A DNA stretch of 64,000 nucleotides from SB11 sp037968475. Lineage in GTDB: Bacteria > Bacteroidota > Bacteroidia > UBA8524. This document shows, in pieces, positions 51,875-61,766 of this stretch. The notes under the pieces were generated by a model. The model did no database searches and was not told the origin of the DNA. It saw only the letters and a program-made list of their open reading frames with translations. Where the stretch lies: NCBI GenBank assembly GCA_037968475.1, contig JBBKVO010000024.1:69918-133917 (forward strand). The letters are read 5' to 3'. Made by a program: the position numbers and the translations under genes. Positions within the stretch are counted from its first letter, which is position 1; every line of letters begins with the position of its first letter.

Positions 51875-53188
51875 TTATTGTTTTACTATCTTAATGGTTT
51901 TGCTACCAGCCCTCAGCATATAAATGCCCGTAGCCATATCGTCAAATTGTATTTGAGTTTTGATAGACTGACCAGCAAATAGAGTTAGTGTTTGGGTTTT
52001 TATAATTCGGCCTGTCATATCTGTTAAAATCAAATCAGTAGAACCGTTTGCAGAGGCGTCTAGCTCAACAAACAATGTATTTGTTGTTGGGTTGGGGTAG
52101 GCAGTTAAATTGGTTGTGATGTTGTTAACTTGTGGTATGCCTGTAGTGCTTTTATCAAACAACAAGCGCAAACTATAGTTGCTTTCCCAAGCTATATCCC
52201 CGTCGCCTACATAATAATGCGCCGTATCGTACCCGCCATTGGGTAAATAGTTAATCACAATACTGTCTTCGGTTCCCCAGCCTGTAAGGGCGGGTAGCTT
52301 AAACACCATAGAAGCAAGCTTGTTTTGTGCATTATAGTAATGTTTATAAGACATATCAGCATTCATTTGTGTAGAGCCTGTGTCTTTTAAATAGTTCACC
52401 ATCTCATCAATTTTACCGGCCGGGGTGTATGTGAAAGTATATAGCGAGGCATCTATTCTCATACCATTATTTTGCTTATATTCAATAAGTTTAGCGTTCA
52501 AACGGCCATCAACAGTATAAGTGTAAGAGATTGCAGTAGTTGTGTCAAATACATTATTTGCAGATAGAATTTTTTCCACCTGCCTAACACAGCGGTTGTT
52601 ATTGTCGTATTCGTAATAAACCATTAAATTATTGGTAGCCGTTGGTATGTTTGCACCAGAGTCTAGCACGCGGTTTCCGCTACCATCATATTTCATATAA
52701 ATATGCGTAGTAGGCACATAACCCCCGCCGTTTCTAAAACTTACAACAGACTCCTCTAGTCTGCCTTGCGTGCTGTATGTATTATCAAACTGCACCGCTC
52801 CTATATAATTAGGCATTGTTCGCTCCCATGCAACCTGCAATACATTATTGTTAGCGTCTTTTTGGTAATTATATAGGTTGTTATAAGCGTTTTGCCATGT
52901 TTGTGTGCCGGCATCCCAATACAAGGTCTTCACCTCAGTAAAATCGCCGTCAGCATTTTTAATATTCTCTACCTTTTCATAATTATTCCACCTTAGCGGC
53001 GGTGTGGTTCTGTATTGCCAAATCCACCCGGTAGAGGTTGTGCGAAGCAAATCCCAATATAAAAGCGGAGGAGAAACAACAGGATTGTTGGGGGTTACAC
53101 CATACCTCAATACATCTTGCCCAATAGCTTGCCCGCCTAGGCTTAAAAGCATACCAATGCCCAGTAAGCGATAAATAAAAGTTTTCAT
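51875..53188 (-). CDS. T9SS-secreted protein, type A sorting domain (paralogue 2)
   Basis: 437 residues with a signal peptide ending GGQAIGQ and a type A sorting domain in the last 75 residues (AYPNPTTNTLFVEL... KIVKQ). It is similar through its length to the 50459 protein, including PPLLYWDLLRT near residue 45 and the ATGIYMLRAG end. The body has the same YD-like strand repeats. A recent tandem duplication, but the copies have separate terminators. Confidence 0.9.
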   Translation of the reverse strand: MKTFIYRLLGIGMLLSLGGQAIGQDVLRYGVTPNNPVVSPPLLYWDLLRTTSTGWIWQYRTTPPLRWNNYEKVENIKNADGDFTEVKTLYWDAGTQTWQNAYNNLYNYQKDANNNVLQVAWERTMPNYIGAVQFDNTYSTQGRLEESVVSFRNGGGYVPTTHIYMKYDGSGNRVLDSGANIPTATNNLMVYYEYDNNNRCVRQVEKILSANNVFDTTTAISYTYTVDGRLNAKLIEYKQNNGMRIDASLYTFTYTPAGKIDEMVNYLKDTGSTQMNADMSYKHYYNAQNKLASMVFKLPALTGWGTEDSIVINYLPNGGYDTAHYYVGDGDIAWESNYSLRLLFDKSTTGIPQVNNITTNLTAYPNPTTNTLFVELDASANGSTDLILTDMTGRIIKTQTLTLFAGQSIKTQIQFDDMATGIYMLRAGSKTIKIVKQ

Positions 53189-53296
53189 ATAGTTTGTTTT
53201 TAGTTTGGACTAAACGCAAACCAATTGGCGAAGGTTGTATTGACATTAAAAAAAAGTTATAAGCATCAAAAAACTTTCAACTCCCGTTTATCGTGC

Positions 53297-53304
53297 TAAT
53301 TTTG
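53297..53304 (+). promoter_or_regulatory. -7 box of polA
   Basis: TAATTTTG, a full match to TAnnTTTG, 25 bases before the ATG; no strong -33 partner. Confidence 0.45.
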
Positions 53305-53329
53305 TTGCTTTAACCACAAGCAACAAATT

Positions 53330-56122
53330 ATGAGCGATGAGAAAAAGCTATTCCTGCTAGATGGAATGGCCCTTATATACCGTGCCTTTTTCGCCTTTAG
53401 CCAAAACCCACGCATTACCTCTTATGGGCTTAATACAAATGCCCCTTATGGGTTTACAAACACCCTTTTGGATGTATTGAACCGAGAAAAGCCTACCCAC
53501 ATAGCGGTGGTATTTGATACCGATAAACCTACTGAAAGGCATATTGAATTTGCTGATTATAAAGCCCATCGCGAATCGATGCCCGAAGACCTTTCGCGCT
53601 CAATACCCTATATATTCAGAATAATAGAAGGCTTTAACATACCCGTTATAACTATGGACGGCTATGAGGCCGACGATATTATAGGTACACTGGCTAAAAA
53701 AGCTGAAAAAGAAGGCTTTACCACCTATATGATGACCCCCGATAAAGATTTTGGGCAGTTGGTTAGTCCAAATATCTATATGTACAAACCCGGCCGCCAA
53801 GGCAAAGAGTTTGAAATAATGGGCGTGCCTGAAGTGCTTGCCAAATGGGGCGGTATAGACAATGTAGACCAAGTAATAGATATTTTGGGCTTAATGGGTG
53901 ATGCCGTTGATAACATACCCGGTATACAAGGCATTGGCGAAAAAACAGCTATAAAATTGGTGAAAGAGTTTGGCAGTGTAGAAAACCTATTGGCCAATAC
54001 CAACCAACTAAAAGGCAAACAAAAAGAAAAGGTAGAAGAGCAGGCCGATATGGCTCGTTTATCAAAAAAACTGGCTACTATAATACTTGATGTTCCCGTT
54101 GATTTAGACCAAACGGCACTGATAAAAGAAGAGCCTGATAAAGAAGTTTTAAAAGAGATTTTTACCGAATTAGAATTTCGCACAATGGCCAAACGGATTT
54201 TTGGCGAAGAATTGGTAGAAGGCCCTGTGGGTGGACAACAAAGCCTGTTTAGTGGCGGAGCGGCAGCGCAAGTTGCAGCAGCACCTATTGCCGATAATGA
54301 ATCTGATTTAAAAACGGCAGCTACTACTCCACATCATTACGAAATTTGTGATACCAAAGAAAAATACCAAACGCTAATACAACAGCTTAATGCAGCAACC
54401 GAATGGTGTTTTGATACCGAAACTACATCGTTGGTAGCAATAGATGCCGAGCTGGTGGGCATATCATTCTCAGTAAAACCGCACGAAGCATTTTACATAC
54501 CTGTACCTGCCGATAAAGCAGAAGCACAAGCCATTGTAGAAGAGTTTAGACCTGTTTTTGAAAACGAAAATGCCACTATTATAGGTCAAAACATTAAATA
54601 CGATATGCTGGTGCTGCAAAACTATGGCATACAGTTAAAAGGCAAATTGTTTGATACCATGCTAACCCATTACCTGCTTGAGCCTGACCAAAGGCACAAT
54701 ATGGATGCGTTGGCCGAAAACTACTTAAATTACAATACCATATCAATAGAAACCCTTATTGGCAAAAAAGGCAAAGGGCAACTAAATATGCGCGATATAG
54801 AGGTAGAAAAAGTAGCCGAATACGCTGCCGAAGATGCCGATATTACACTGCGCCTAAAAGAGGTATTAGAGCCTCAATTGGATGAGAAAAACGCGCGCTA
54901 TGTCCTTGAAAAAGTAGAAGCCCCACTAATAAGCGTATTGGCTGATATGGAGCGCGAAGGTGTGCGTATTGACGATAAAATGCTAGAGGGCTACTCTAAA
55001 GAATTAGAGATTGATATTGCGCAACTAGAGAAAGATATACAAGAGCTTGCCGGTGTTAAATTTAATATAGCATCGCCAAAGCAACTGGGCGAAGTATTGT
55101 TTGATAAACTGCAACTTGACCCTAAGGCCAAAAAAACTAAAACAGGCCAATACAAAACAGATGAAGAAGTGCTGAGTTACCTTGCTCGTGAGCACGAGAT
55201 AGCCCAAAAAATTATTGATTTCCGTCAACTACAAAAACTAAAATCAACCTATGTTGATGCGTTGCCCTTGTTGGTAAACAAACACACGGGTAGGGTGCAT
55301 ACCTCATTTAATCAAGCAGTGGCAGCTACGGGCAGGCTAAGCAGTACCGACCCTAACGTGCAAAATATACCTATACGTACCGATAGAGGCCGCGAAATAC
55401 GCAAAGCCTTTATACCACGTGATGAAAACCATTTGTTGCTAAGTGCCGATTACTCGCAGATAGAATTGCGCATTGTTGCTGCTATAAGCGAAGATAAGGG
55501 CATGATAGACGATTTTAAACAAGGTTTGGACATACACACTGCCACGGCGGCAAAAGTGTTTGGTGTAAGCCTTGAGGATGTTGATAGAGATATGCGCCGC
55601 AAAGCCAAAATGGTAAATTTTGGTATTATATACGGCATATCGGCCTTTGGCCTTTCGCAACGTTTAGAGATACCTCGCAAAGAAGCTGCTGAAATAATAG
55701 AAAGCTACTTTTTGCAATACCCCGATATTAAGAGGTATATGAACGACACTATAGAGCAAGCCCGCGAACGCGGTTATGTAGAAACATTGCTGGGTCGCCG
55801 CCGCTACCTGCGCGATATTAACTCGGCCAACCATACTGTAAGAGGTTTTGCCGAACGAAATGCGATTAATGCACCCATACAGGGTAGTGCTGCCGATATG
55901 ATAAAATTGGCCATGATAAACATACACCGCAGGTTTGACGAAATGCAAGTGAAATCGAAAATGATATTACAAGTGCACGATGAGCTTTTATTTGATGTGT
56001 ATACACCTGAACTGGAAGACCTGAAACCAGTGATAAAAATGGAAATGCTAAACGCTATGGAACTAGCTGTTCCGTTAGAGGTAGAAATGGGTGCCGGAAA
56101 AAACTGGCTAGAAGCACACTAA
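53330..56122 (+). CDS. polA: DNA polymerase I (with active-site 3'-5' exonuclease)
   Basis: 930 residues in three domains: 5'-3' nuclease (1-about 290, LLDGMALIYRAFF, YEADDIIGTLA, LMGDAVDNIPGIQGIGEKTA), 3'-5' exonuclease (about 345-520) with the acidic DTET motif (CFDTETTSL near 362), and the family A polymerase (about 560-930). Polymerase motifs are DYSQIELRI (motif A), RRKAKMVNFGIIYGISAFG (motif B) and LQVHDELLF (motif C). The intact DTET indicates a proofreading enzyme. It fills gaps in replication and repair. Confidence 0.97.
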   Translation: MSDEKKLFLLDGMALIYRAFFAFSQNPRITSYGLNTNAPYGFTNTLLDVLNREKPTHIAVVFDTDKPTERHIEFADYKAHRESMPEDLSRSIPYIFRIIEGFNIPVITMDGYEADDIIGTLAKKAEKEGFTTYMMTPDKDFGQLVSPNIYMYKPGRQGKEFEIMGVPEVLAKWGGIDNVDQVIDILGLMGDAVDNIPGIQGIGEKTAIKLVKEFGSVENLLANTNQLKGKQKEKVEEQADMARLSKKLATIILDVPVDLDQTALIKEEPDKEVLKEIFTELEFRTMAKRIFGEELVEGPVGGQQSLFSGGAAAQVAAAPIADNESDLKTAATTPHHYEICDTKEKYQTLIQQLNAATEWCFDTETTSLVAIDAELVGISFSVKPHEAFYIPVPADKAEAQAIVEEFRPVFENENATIIGQNIKYDMLVLQNYGIQLKGKLFDTMLTHYLLEPDQRHNMDALAENYLNYNTISIETLIGKKGKGQLNMRDIEVEKVAEYAAEDADITLRLKEVLEPQLDEKNARYVLEKVEAPLISVLADMEREGVRIDDKMLEGYSKELEIDIAQLEKDIQELAGVKFNIASPKQLGEVLFDKLQLDPKAKKTKTGQYKTDEEVLSYLAREHEIAQKIIDFRQLQKLKSTYVDALPLLVNKHTGRVHTSFNQAVAATGRLSSTDPNVQNIPIRTDRGREIRKAFIPRDENHLLLSADYSQIELRIVAAISEDKGMIDDFKQGLDIHTATAAKVFGVSLEDVDRDMRRKAKMVNFGIIYGISAFGLSQRLEIPRKEAAEIIESYFLQYPDIKRYMNDTIEQARERGYVETLLGRRRYLRDINSANHTVRGFAERNAINAPIQGSAADMIKLAMINIHRRFDEMQVKSKMILQVHDELLFDVYTPELEDLKPVIKMEMLNAMELAVPLEVEMGAGKNWLEAH

Positions 56123-56133
56123 ACAAGTGCGTT

Positions 56134-56646
56134 TTATTTGCGTTTACGTTTGTTAAACTCAAACCAGTTGTAGCAACCTTTGGCTATTAGGGTTTTGGCT
56201 AAATCGCCTATGCGTATTCGGCTCCAACCCATTGCCCCACCTGTTATATCCACCCACTTGCTTTTATCTTTATACAGCTCTATTCTGTATTTTTTTTGCC
56301 AAAACCAAAACATTATGTTTTTGTTTTCGGCAGGTTTTTTAAACTTGTATTTTACTTTAGAGTAGGGAGCTGATTTTCTGAATTTGAAAAAGAAAAAACG
56401 CTTACCGGTTACAATTATTTTACCCCCTTCAAATTGAATTTTTTCAGCCTCGCTTTTGCCCACATATACTATAAAAGCAAAGGCTAAAATAGCTATTTCG
56501 GCAAGATAAAAATTTGTGAAAGAAAATTTTAGCAATGCCGCAAGTGCAGCCACTACGTTTAGTATAAATACTAACGTTAAAAAACGGAAAATAAGCGATG
56601 CTGTAGCCCCCCCTCCCGTATCATTTATTTTATGATGTTCACCCAT
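56134..56646 (-). CDS. Membrane protein with two helices and a PH-like domain
   Basis: 170 residues. Two hydrophobic segments (about 21-44 and 47-62) are followed by a strand-rich soluble part (about 68-170) resembling bacterial PH domains. The last residues are basic (FNKRKRK). It overlaps no gene; it ends 11 bases from the polA stop and begins 15 bases after the DUF6427-like gene end. No function known. Confidence 0.6.
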   Translation of the reverse strand: MGEHHKINDTGGGATASLIFRFLTLVFILNVVAALAALLKFSFTNFYLAEIAILAFAFIVYVGKSEAEKIQFEGGKIIVTGKRFFFFKFRKSAPYSKVKYKFKKPAENKNIMFWFWQKKYRIELYKDKSKWVDITGGAMGWSRIRIGDLAKTLIAKGCYNWFEFNKRKRK

Positions 56647-56661
56647 TAAACCTTATCCTGT

Positions 56662-57648
56662 TTATGCAACAGCTACAATAATAGTGATAATGAAAAAAAG
56701 TGCAAACAAAGTCTCTCTCCACAAAGGTCGTTTTGTCTTCAAAAAGTAGTACGAAAGGAAGGGAGAGAGGGGTAGGGCAAGCATGGTAAATGCCTGTTTT
56801 ATAGGCATCTTGCTAAAAATTACACAAGCAATTCCGCTCACCAAAAAAGATAATAACATTTGTTGAGAACGTCGGGTACGGATGGTGTTTTTTGAAAAAT
56901 TGCCCTGCAAGTTGGCTAAACTTATTAAAAGAACCAGACCTACATACCCCAAAGCTATACTATCGTACAGCGATAGTTGGGTAAATCTTTCCTTATCAAA
57001 AAGTAAAAAATCAAACTCAAATAAGGTGTAATACACATCGGTTTGTCCGGCTAAATAATAGCCTATCCACAAAAAATATATCGGTATGCTTAAACCTGTA
57101 AGCAACAATAAAAAGTTTTTTATACGTAAGTAACCGGCTATTATAAGTGATAAAAGCAAGGCTGGCAAAAACAGTATAGCATTGGGCAAAATGCAAAATG
57201 CTGCGGCCATAAAAAAGCCCATATCTAAAAACGGGGTAGTTTTAATGTTCCGAGGGTCTAGCGATAAAAACTTGAACACTACCAGCAGCAAAAATATTGA
57301 AGCCAAAAATTGTGGCGATAGCAGATTTTGCACACCAAATAAATGAGACAAGTAAAAGAAAAAGAATACAGGGAAGAACGATTGGCGAAAAAGAACCTCG
57401 TTATTGTTTATTATTTGATTGTAAGCAAAACCAGCCAACAACGTACCAATAAAAACAATAGCTAACGAAATATAGAGGCTACTACCTGCCACTGAAAATT
57501 GGGGCAGCCAGTATTTTAGTAGTGGGCTATTACTTACTATAGTAATATCTTGTGGTAAATTGAATAGCCAAAAAGCTTGTATAGCAATGCTAAATACAAT
57601 TACCCATGCAAGGTTTACTACCAGCTTATTTCTGAAAAGGTTTAACAA
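56662..57648 (-). CDS. Polytopic membrane protein (DUF6427-like)
   Basis: 328 residues, about ten hydrophobic segments. The family shows NEVLFRQSFFPVFFFFYLSHLF (near 85-106) and MGFFMAAAFCILPNAILFL (near 147-165), which resembles DUF6427 of other Bacteroidota; assignment is tentative. The start is TTG at 57648. It starts 6 bases before the stop of the 57655 gene, so they are likely in one transcript. Confidence 0.6.
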   Translation of the reverse strand: MLNLFRNKLVVNLAWVIVFSIAIQAFWLFNLPQDITIVSNSPLLKYWLPQFSVAGSSLYISLAIVFIGTLLAGFAYNQIINNNEVLFRQSFFPVFFFFYLSHLFGVQNLLSPQFLASIFLLLVVFKFLSLDPRNIKTTPFLDMGFFMAAAFCILPNAILFLPALLLSLIIAGYLRIKNFLLLLTGLSIPIYFLWIGYYLAGQTDVYYTLFEFDFLLFDKERFTQLSLYDSIALGYVGLVLLISLANLQGNFSKNTIRTRRSQQMLLSFLVSGIACVIFSKMPIKQAFTMLALPLSPFLSYYFLKTKRPLWRETLFALFFIITIIVAVA

Positions 57649-57654
57649 AGGGGC

Positions 57655-59136
57655 TTAATTTAGCATTAGTTTTAAAAATGCAAATTTACGGTCTTTAGCG
57701 GCAGGAAATAAAATTGTTGCTGCATCTAATTGTTGCCCTTCGCGCGGCACAACGGCAATATTGCTGGTTTGGTTTTTAAACAACAGCTTACTGTTTAGTT
57801 CACCTTTGTTATTTAGCACATATTCTGTTATTTCAGAGTTACCACGGTCTTCATCATTATAAAAAATAGAGAGTTTATTTTTTTGCGGCACTACGTATAT
57901 AGAACTGTAATACCCTAAATCTAGCGATGATGTTTGGCTTTTGTTTATGGTTTTACCCCATTCTATCTCGCCTTTTTTATTAATAAAAAGCAGGGCTACT
58001 TTACCAAAATTAAAAATATCGCGGCTACCCACTTGCATCATCCCGTTTATTGAGAAGGTATAGGTTTGTGTGGTGGTATAAAACTCTTCGGCTATCAACA
58101 CATAGCCACTATCGCTATGGGGAACCACTTTGCGTATAAACAAATCGCGTAGCTCTTCGCCTCGCTCGGCAGCATACTTGCCTATCATATCGCCTACAAA
58201 GGTTTGCGGATAGGGTATAAAGCTGTGGTATATAAGACTGTGGGTATTGGCATCAATAGCAAAATCTAAAATCCCTTTGCTAAAGCCTGTTTCTTGAAGC
58301 GAGTAAAAGCCTGATACTAATGCTCTGTGGCTTAGATTATCAATAGTAAGGTAAGGGCGACTTAGGTAGGTATCGCTATTGTTTAGGTAAAAATCTTTTA
58401 AGATATTATCAGCAACATTGTAGGCAAACAAATAGTAGCCGAAACGCTCATAATTTTTCTTTTTCTTTTCCCCATCTTCTACCCTAAAAACAAAGTAGGC
58501 ATTGCCATTATTGTCTACCTCCATATCAAGGCGAGAAAAGTTACCGTACCTAAAGGGTAGTTCTACTTTTTTGCGACCAATTTCTTTCATCTCGGGTGCA
58601 GATAGAACGAGTATCTCTACTACCGTTTTTTTCTCGGCAGTAATTTCGGTGTGGAAACACAATACTTTACTTCTGTCGGTAGACTGACTCAGTATATAAT
58701 CGCCCTCATCAGCATAATCTCTTTGTGGTGAGTTCATCAAAGTTTTTTCACTCCCCTCTGGTTCCGCCTCAATATTATACTGCTGGTATATAAGATCTAT
58801 ATTATGTGTTTTACGATTATAGCTGCTTTTAAAAATGGCTAAGCTGTTAGGGTATACAAAAGCATTCTCAAGTACACTTCTTTTAAGCCCTGGTAATTGT
58901 TTGCTAAACAGTAAACCCATGTTTTCGCGAAACATTTGTATGTAAACCCTACGGGTGATATAGCGGCTTTTGCTGCGCAAAGCATAAATACCCTGCTGGT
59001 TTTGTCCTATAATGCGGGTATAGGCCGTGCGATTCCTAAACTTTTCAGAATTAGACCATTGCACTTCTTGGGCTTTTATTTTTGCGGTAAGCAAAAGCAA
59101 GGCACACAAAAAAGCTATATGTAAAAGGTGTTTCAC
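57655..59136 (-). CDS. Secreted protein of unknown function, 493 aa
   Basis: Start is GTG at 59136, then a signal peptide (about 1-21, ...LTAKIKA). The rest is beta-rich with repeated Lys/Glu/Tyr strands and no cysteine; there is no T9SS type A sorting domain. It could be a beta-propeller-like or surface protein. It lies 58 bases downstream of the arsenic efflux gene on the same strand and may be read from the same transcript. Confidence 0.65.
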   Translation of the reverse strand: MKHLLHIAFLCALLLLTAKIKAQEVQWSNSEKFRNRTAYTRIIGQNQQGIYALRSKSRYITRRVYIQMFRENMGLLFSKQLPGLKRSVLENAFVYPNSLAIFKSSYNRKTHNIDLIYQQYNIEAEPEGSEKTLMNSPQRDYADEGDYILSQSTDRSKVLCFHTEITAEKKTVVEILVLSAPEMKEIGRKKVELPFRYGNFSRLDMEVDNNGNAYFVFRVEDGEKKKKNYERFGYYLFAYNVADNILKDFYLNNSDTYLSRPYLTIDNLSHRALVSGFYSLQETGFSKGILDFAIDANTHSLIYHSFIPYPQTFVGDMIGKYAAERGEELRDLFIRKVVPHSDSGYVLIAEEFYTTTQTYTFSINGMMQVGSRDIFNFGKVALLFINKKGEIEWGKTINKSQTSSLDLGYYSSIYVVPQKNKLSIFYNDEDRGNSEITEYVLNNKGELNSKLLFKNQTSNIAVVPREGQQLDAATILFPAAKDRKFAFLKLMLN

Positions 59137-59194
59137 TATGTATTAGTAACTATATAACGATAGTTTTAGTGTACAAGTTTGCAAGATAACTAAT

Positions 59195-60223
59195 TTAATA
59201 ACGCCATTTGTTGGCTAGTGCTACCAGTGATAGCATAATAGGCACTTCGGTTAGCACACCCACAACGGTGGTTAGGGCTGCACCCGAGTTAATACCAAAT
59301 AATGAAATGGCTACTGCTACTGCAAGTTCAAAAAAATTACTTGCTCCTATCATAGCCGATGGAGCACATATTTGGTGGGGTAATTTTAGCCACCTGCCCG
59401 TAAACCACGATAAGAAAAATATAAAATACGTTTGCAAAGTAAGCGGTATGGCAATAAGTACTATTAGCCAAGGTTTGTTTAGTATCACTTGTCCTTGTAG
59501 CGCAAACAATACTATAAGCGTTAGCAATAATGCTATTATAGAAAATGGTTTTAACGAGGGTAGGAAGCGTTGTTTAAACCATTGCTCGCCTTTTTTTTGC
59601 AACAATATTTTGTTGGATAGCCAGCCTGCCAATAAGGGTACCAATACAAACAAGGTTACTGAAATAAACAGGGTGTTATAGGGGACTAATACATTTGTAA
59701 TGCCTAGCAAAAGGCCTACTATGGGCACAAAAGCAAATAGAATAATAATATCGTTTACAGAAACTTGTATAAGTGTGTATAAGGCATTGCCTTTGCTTAG
59801 GTACGACCATACAAATACCATAGCAGTGCATGGAGCAGCACCTAATAATATTGCCCCTGCTATGTACTCGTTGGCCTCTTCGGGGTGTAACTGTGCCTGA
59901 AATATTTTGCTGAAAAACAACCAAGCAAAAAATGCCATGCTAAACGGTTTTATCAACCAGTTTACTACAAGGGTTAGCAGTAAACCTTTAGGGTGTTGTT
60001 TTATGGCTTTTATGCTGCTAAAATCTATTTGCACCATCATGGGGTATATCATACCCCAAACCAAAATAGCTATTATTAGGTTGATGCCTGCAAACTCGAA
60101 ACTACCAATTTGGGCAAAGAGCTCAGGCAATAGTTTGCCCAGTATAATACCCAAACCAATACATAGCAACACCCAAAGGCTAAGATAACGTTCAAAAAAG
60201 CCTAGTGGGTGTTTATCGCCCAT
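59195..60223 (-). CDS. ACR3-family arsenite efflux transporter
   Basis: 342 residues with about ten membrane segments of the BART superfamily. The conserved AAPCTAMVFVWSYLSKGNALYTL motif (residues near 129-151), with the arsenite-binding Cys, and the C-terminal GASNFFELAVAVAISLFG motif identify ACR3 rather than ArsB. It exports As(OH)3 with the proton gradient. It starts 4 bases after the stop of the ArsC-like gene and is the last gene of the ars operon. Confidence 0.93.
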   Translation of the reverse strand: MGDKHPLGFFERYLSLWVLLCIGLGIILGKLLPELFAQIGSFEFAGINLIIAILVWGMIYPMMVQIDFSSIKAIKQHPKGLLLTLVVNWLIKPFSMAFFAWLFFSKIFQAQLHPEEANEYIAGAILLGAAPCTAMVFVWSYLSKGNALYTLIQVSVNDIIILFAFVPIVGLLLGITNVLVPYNTLFISVTLFVLVPLLAGWLSNKILLQKKGEQWFKQRFLPSLKPFSIIALLLTLIVLFALQGQVILNKPWLIVLIAIPLTLQTYFIFFLSWFTGRWLKLPHQICAPSAMIGASNFFELAVAVAISLFGINSGAALTTVVGVLTEVPIMLSLVALANKWRY

Positions 60224-60227
60224 ACAA

Positions 60228-60923
60228 TTACTTTATGGTTGAGTATACATAAAAAACCTCGCGGGCTATTTGGCGGCATCGCTCATCGTAGGTTTTTGTT
60301 TCTTGTGGTGTTCCGTCGGTTTGTTTAGGGTCGGGGTATGGGATAAGAAAACGTTCGTCCGCTCCGTTTACCAAAGGGCAGGCCTCGTCGCCATCGCCAC
60401 ACACCATTATCGCTGCAAAATTTTTACGGGGATTAAACAAATCATCGTAACGTTTAGAGTATACGATACAGCCTTCCAAATCTTCGCCCGCTTTTATACT
60501 GTATTGTGGGTTAAAACCGTCTTTTTCTTTCTCAACCAGTAAACCGGTTCTTTGCATAGCGCTAACTGTGCGCGGGTTACAGGCTGTTACCTCTACTCCG
60601 CCTGAGTATATTTGTATTCCTTCTATACCATAGTATAAGCCTGCCATAGTTGCCCACGCTTGTCCAAAATGACTACGGCGAGAGTTGTGCACACAAATAA
60701 ATGTAAGGTTGCAAGTTTCACCTGCCTGTTTTTTTGCAGTGATGTATTGCGCTATTGAGTCTAACGTTTTTTTACGCTCGGCACTTATCAAATCAAACTC
60801 TTCGGCAACGCTATCGCAATAGTCTTGCAGGGTAGGAGTAAAACCCGTTGTTGTTTTGTTTTGCATGGAAAAAAGAAGCACTAGTGTGAGAACAAGAAAT
60901 ATGGATAAAATGAAACTTCTCAT
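60228..60923 (-). CDS. ArsC-like / low-molecular-weight phosphatase with N-terminal signal segment
   Basis: 231 residues. Residues 1-20 form a signal or anchor helix (FILSIFLVLTLVLLF), then a helical linker (about 28-70), then the LMW-PTP/ArsC fold with P-loop CVHNSRRS (CX5RS) at about residues 76-83 and the later PYPDPKQTDG acid loop with the general-acid Asp. Cytoplasmic thioredoxin-linked ArsC enzymes reduce arsenate to arsenite; an exported member is unexpected. It overlaps arsI by 4 bases (ATGA). Function as arsenate reductase is inferred from the operon. Confidence 0.85.
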   Translation of the reverse strand: MRSFILSIFLVLTLVLLFSMQNKTTTGFTPTLQDYCDSVAEEFDLISAERKKTLDSIAQYITAKKQAGETCNLTFICVHNSRRSHFGQAWATMAGLYYGIEGIQIYSGGVEVTACNPRTVSAMQRTGLLVEKEKDGFNPQYSIKAGEDLEGCIVYSKRYDDLFNPRKNFAAIMVCGDGDEACPLVNGADERFLIPYPDPKQTDGTPQETKTYDERCRQIAREVFYVYSTIK

Positions 60924-61411
60924 ACTTTCAAATCGCTCAAATTTACCCTTTTCTTTTCATTTGTTGGTGGCATACAACAAGCAGCGGCTTCTTTTTCGTT
61001 ACTTTCGGTATAATGTGGGTCGTTAAAATCACTATCGGCATGAAAATAATATACTTCCCATTGCACGCCATCGGGGTCGGTAGCCCAAAATTTATCTTGC
61101 AAGGCATAGCAGCAATTTGTGCCCATTTCTTCTTTAACTAATATGCCTTTTGTTTTTAGGGTAAGCATTTTTAGCATCACATCATCTTTGCTGGCCACTT
61201 CAAAACCCAAGTGCCCAAAATTTTGCTGCACTCGTTCTTTATTTTCAACAAAAGAAATTATTAGCGACGGGCTCTCTAAAATATACTTTGCGTAGTTTAC
61301 TTTGGTTTTTGTGGCAGCTTGCCCAAAAAAGGTGTCGTAAAATTTAATGGTAGCCTCAATATTGCTTACATAAAGGCTAATGTGCATACGTGGAAAGGGT
61401 GATGTGTTCAT
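60920..61411 (-). CDS. arsI: ArsI-like C-As lyase (VOC fold, CadI family)
   Basis: The ATG at 61411 gives 163 residues; a TTG at 61438 is rejected. ArsI splits methyl from trivalent organoarsenicals such as MAs(III). Likely ligands are present: His10 (MHISLYV), His67 (FGHLGFEV), the vicinal Cys100-Cys101 (TNCCYALQDKFW) and Glu119 (WEVYYF). A second Cys pair is near the C-terminus (AAACCMPP). Sits between arsR and the ArsC-like gene. Confidence 0.85.
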   Translation of the reverse strand: MNTSPFPRMHISLYVSNIEATIKFYDTFFGQAATKTKVNYAKYILESPSLIISFVENKERVQQNFGHLGFEVASKDDVMLKMLTLKTKGILVKEEMGTNCCYALQDKFWATDPDGVQWEVYYFHADSDFNDPHYTESNEKEAAACCMPPTNEKKRVNLSDLKV

Positions 61412-61428
61412 TTTTTTTATTTTAAACG

Positions 61429-61761
61429 TTAACAACAAGTATCAGCAGGAGGTACATAACTAGCAAATAAAGCTGCCCATTGGGTGCTTATTTCTGTCCA
61501 AGCAACAGGATTGATGCAGTAGCACACTTTTGTACCCTCAATTTCACCTTGTATAAGTCCTGATGCTTTAAGCTCTTTTAAGTGTTGTGATATGGTGGCT
61601 TGTGCCAGTGGCAATACATCTACCAAATCGTTACAAATGCAGCTTTTGGTTTGCAGCAAATGCTGTATTATGGCTATACGGGCAGGGTGCGCCAGTGCTT
61701 TTGCCCAAGCTGCCATTTGGTTTTGTTGTGGACTAAAATTTTGTGTTTTTGTAACTCCCAT
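61429..61761 (-). CDS. arsR: ArsR-family metalloregulator
   Basis: 110 residues with winged helix-turn-helix: the recognition region is VLPLAQATISQHLKELKASG (about 49-68). The Cys pair SCICNDL (about 41-45) matches the As(III)-binding site of ArsR; another CC pair ends the protein (ADTCC). It represses the ars operon until arsenite binds. It is the first gene; its promoter and operator are visible directly upstream. Confidence 0.93.
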   Translation of the reverse strand: MGVTKTQNFSPQQNQMAAWAKALAHPARIAIIQHLLQTKSCICNDLVDVLPLAQATISQHLKELKASGLIQGEIEGTKVCYCINPVAWTEISTQWAALFASYVPPADTCC

Positions 61762-61766
61762 CGTTA

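Noticed and set aside
59195..60223. ArsB-type arsenite pump
   Set aside because: The AAPCTAMVFVWSYLSKG motif and length fit ACR3, not the longer ArsB family.
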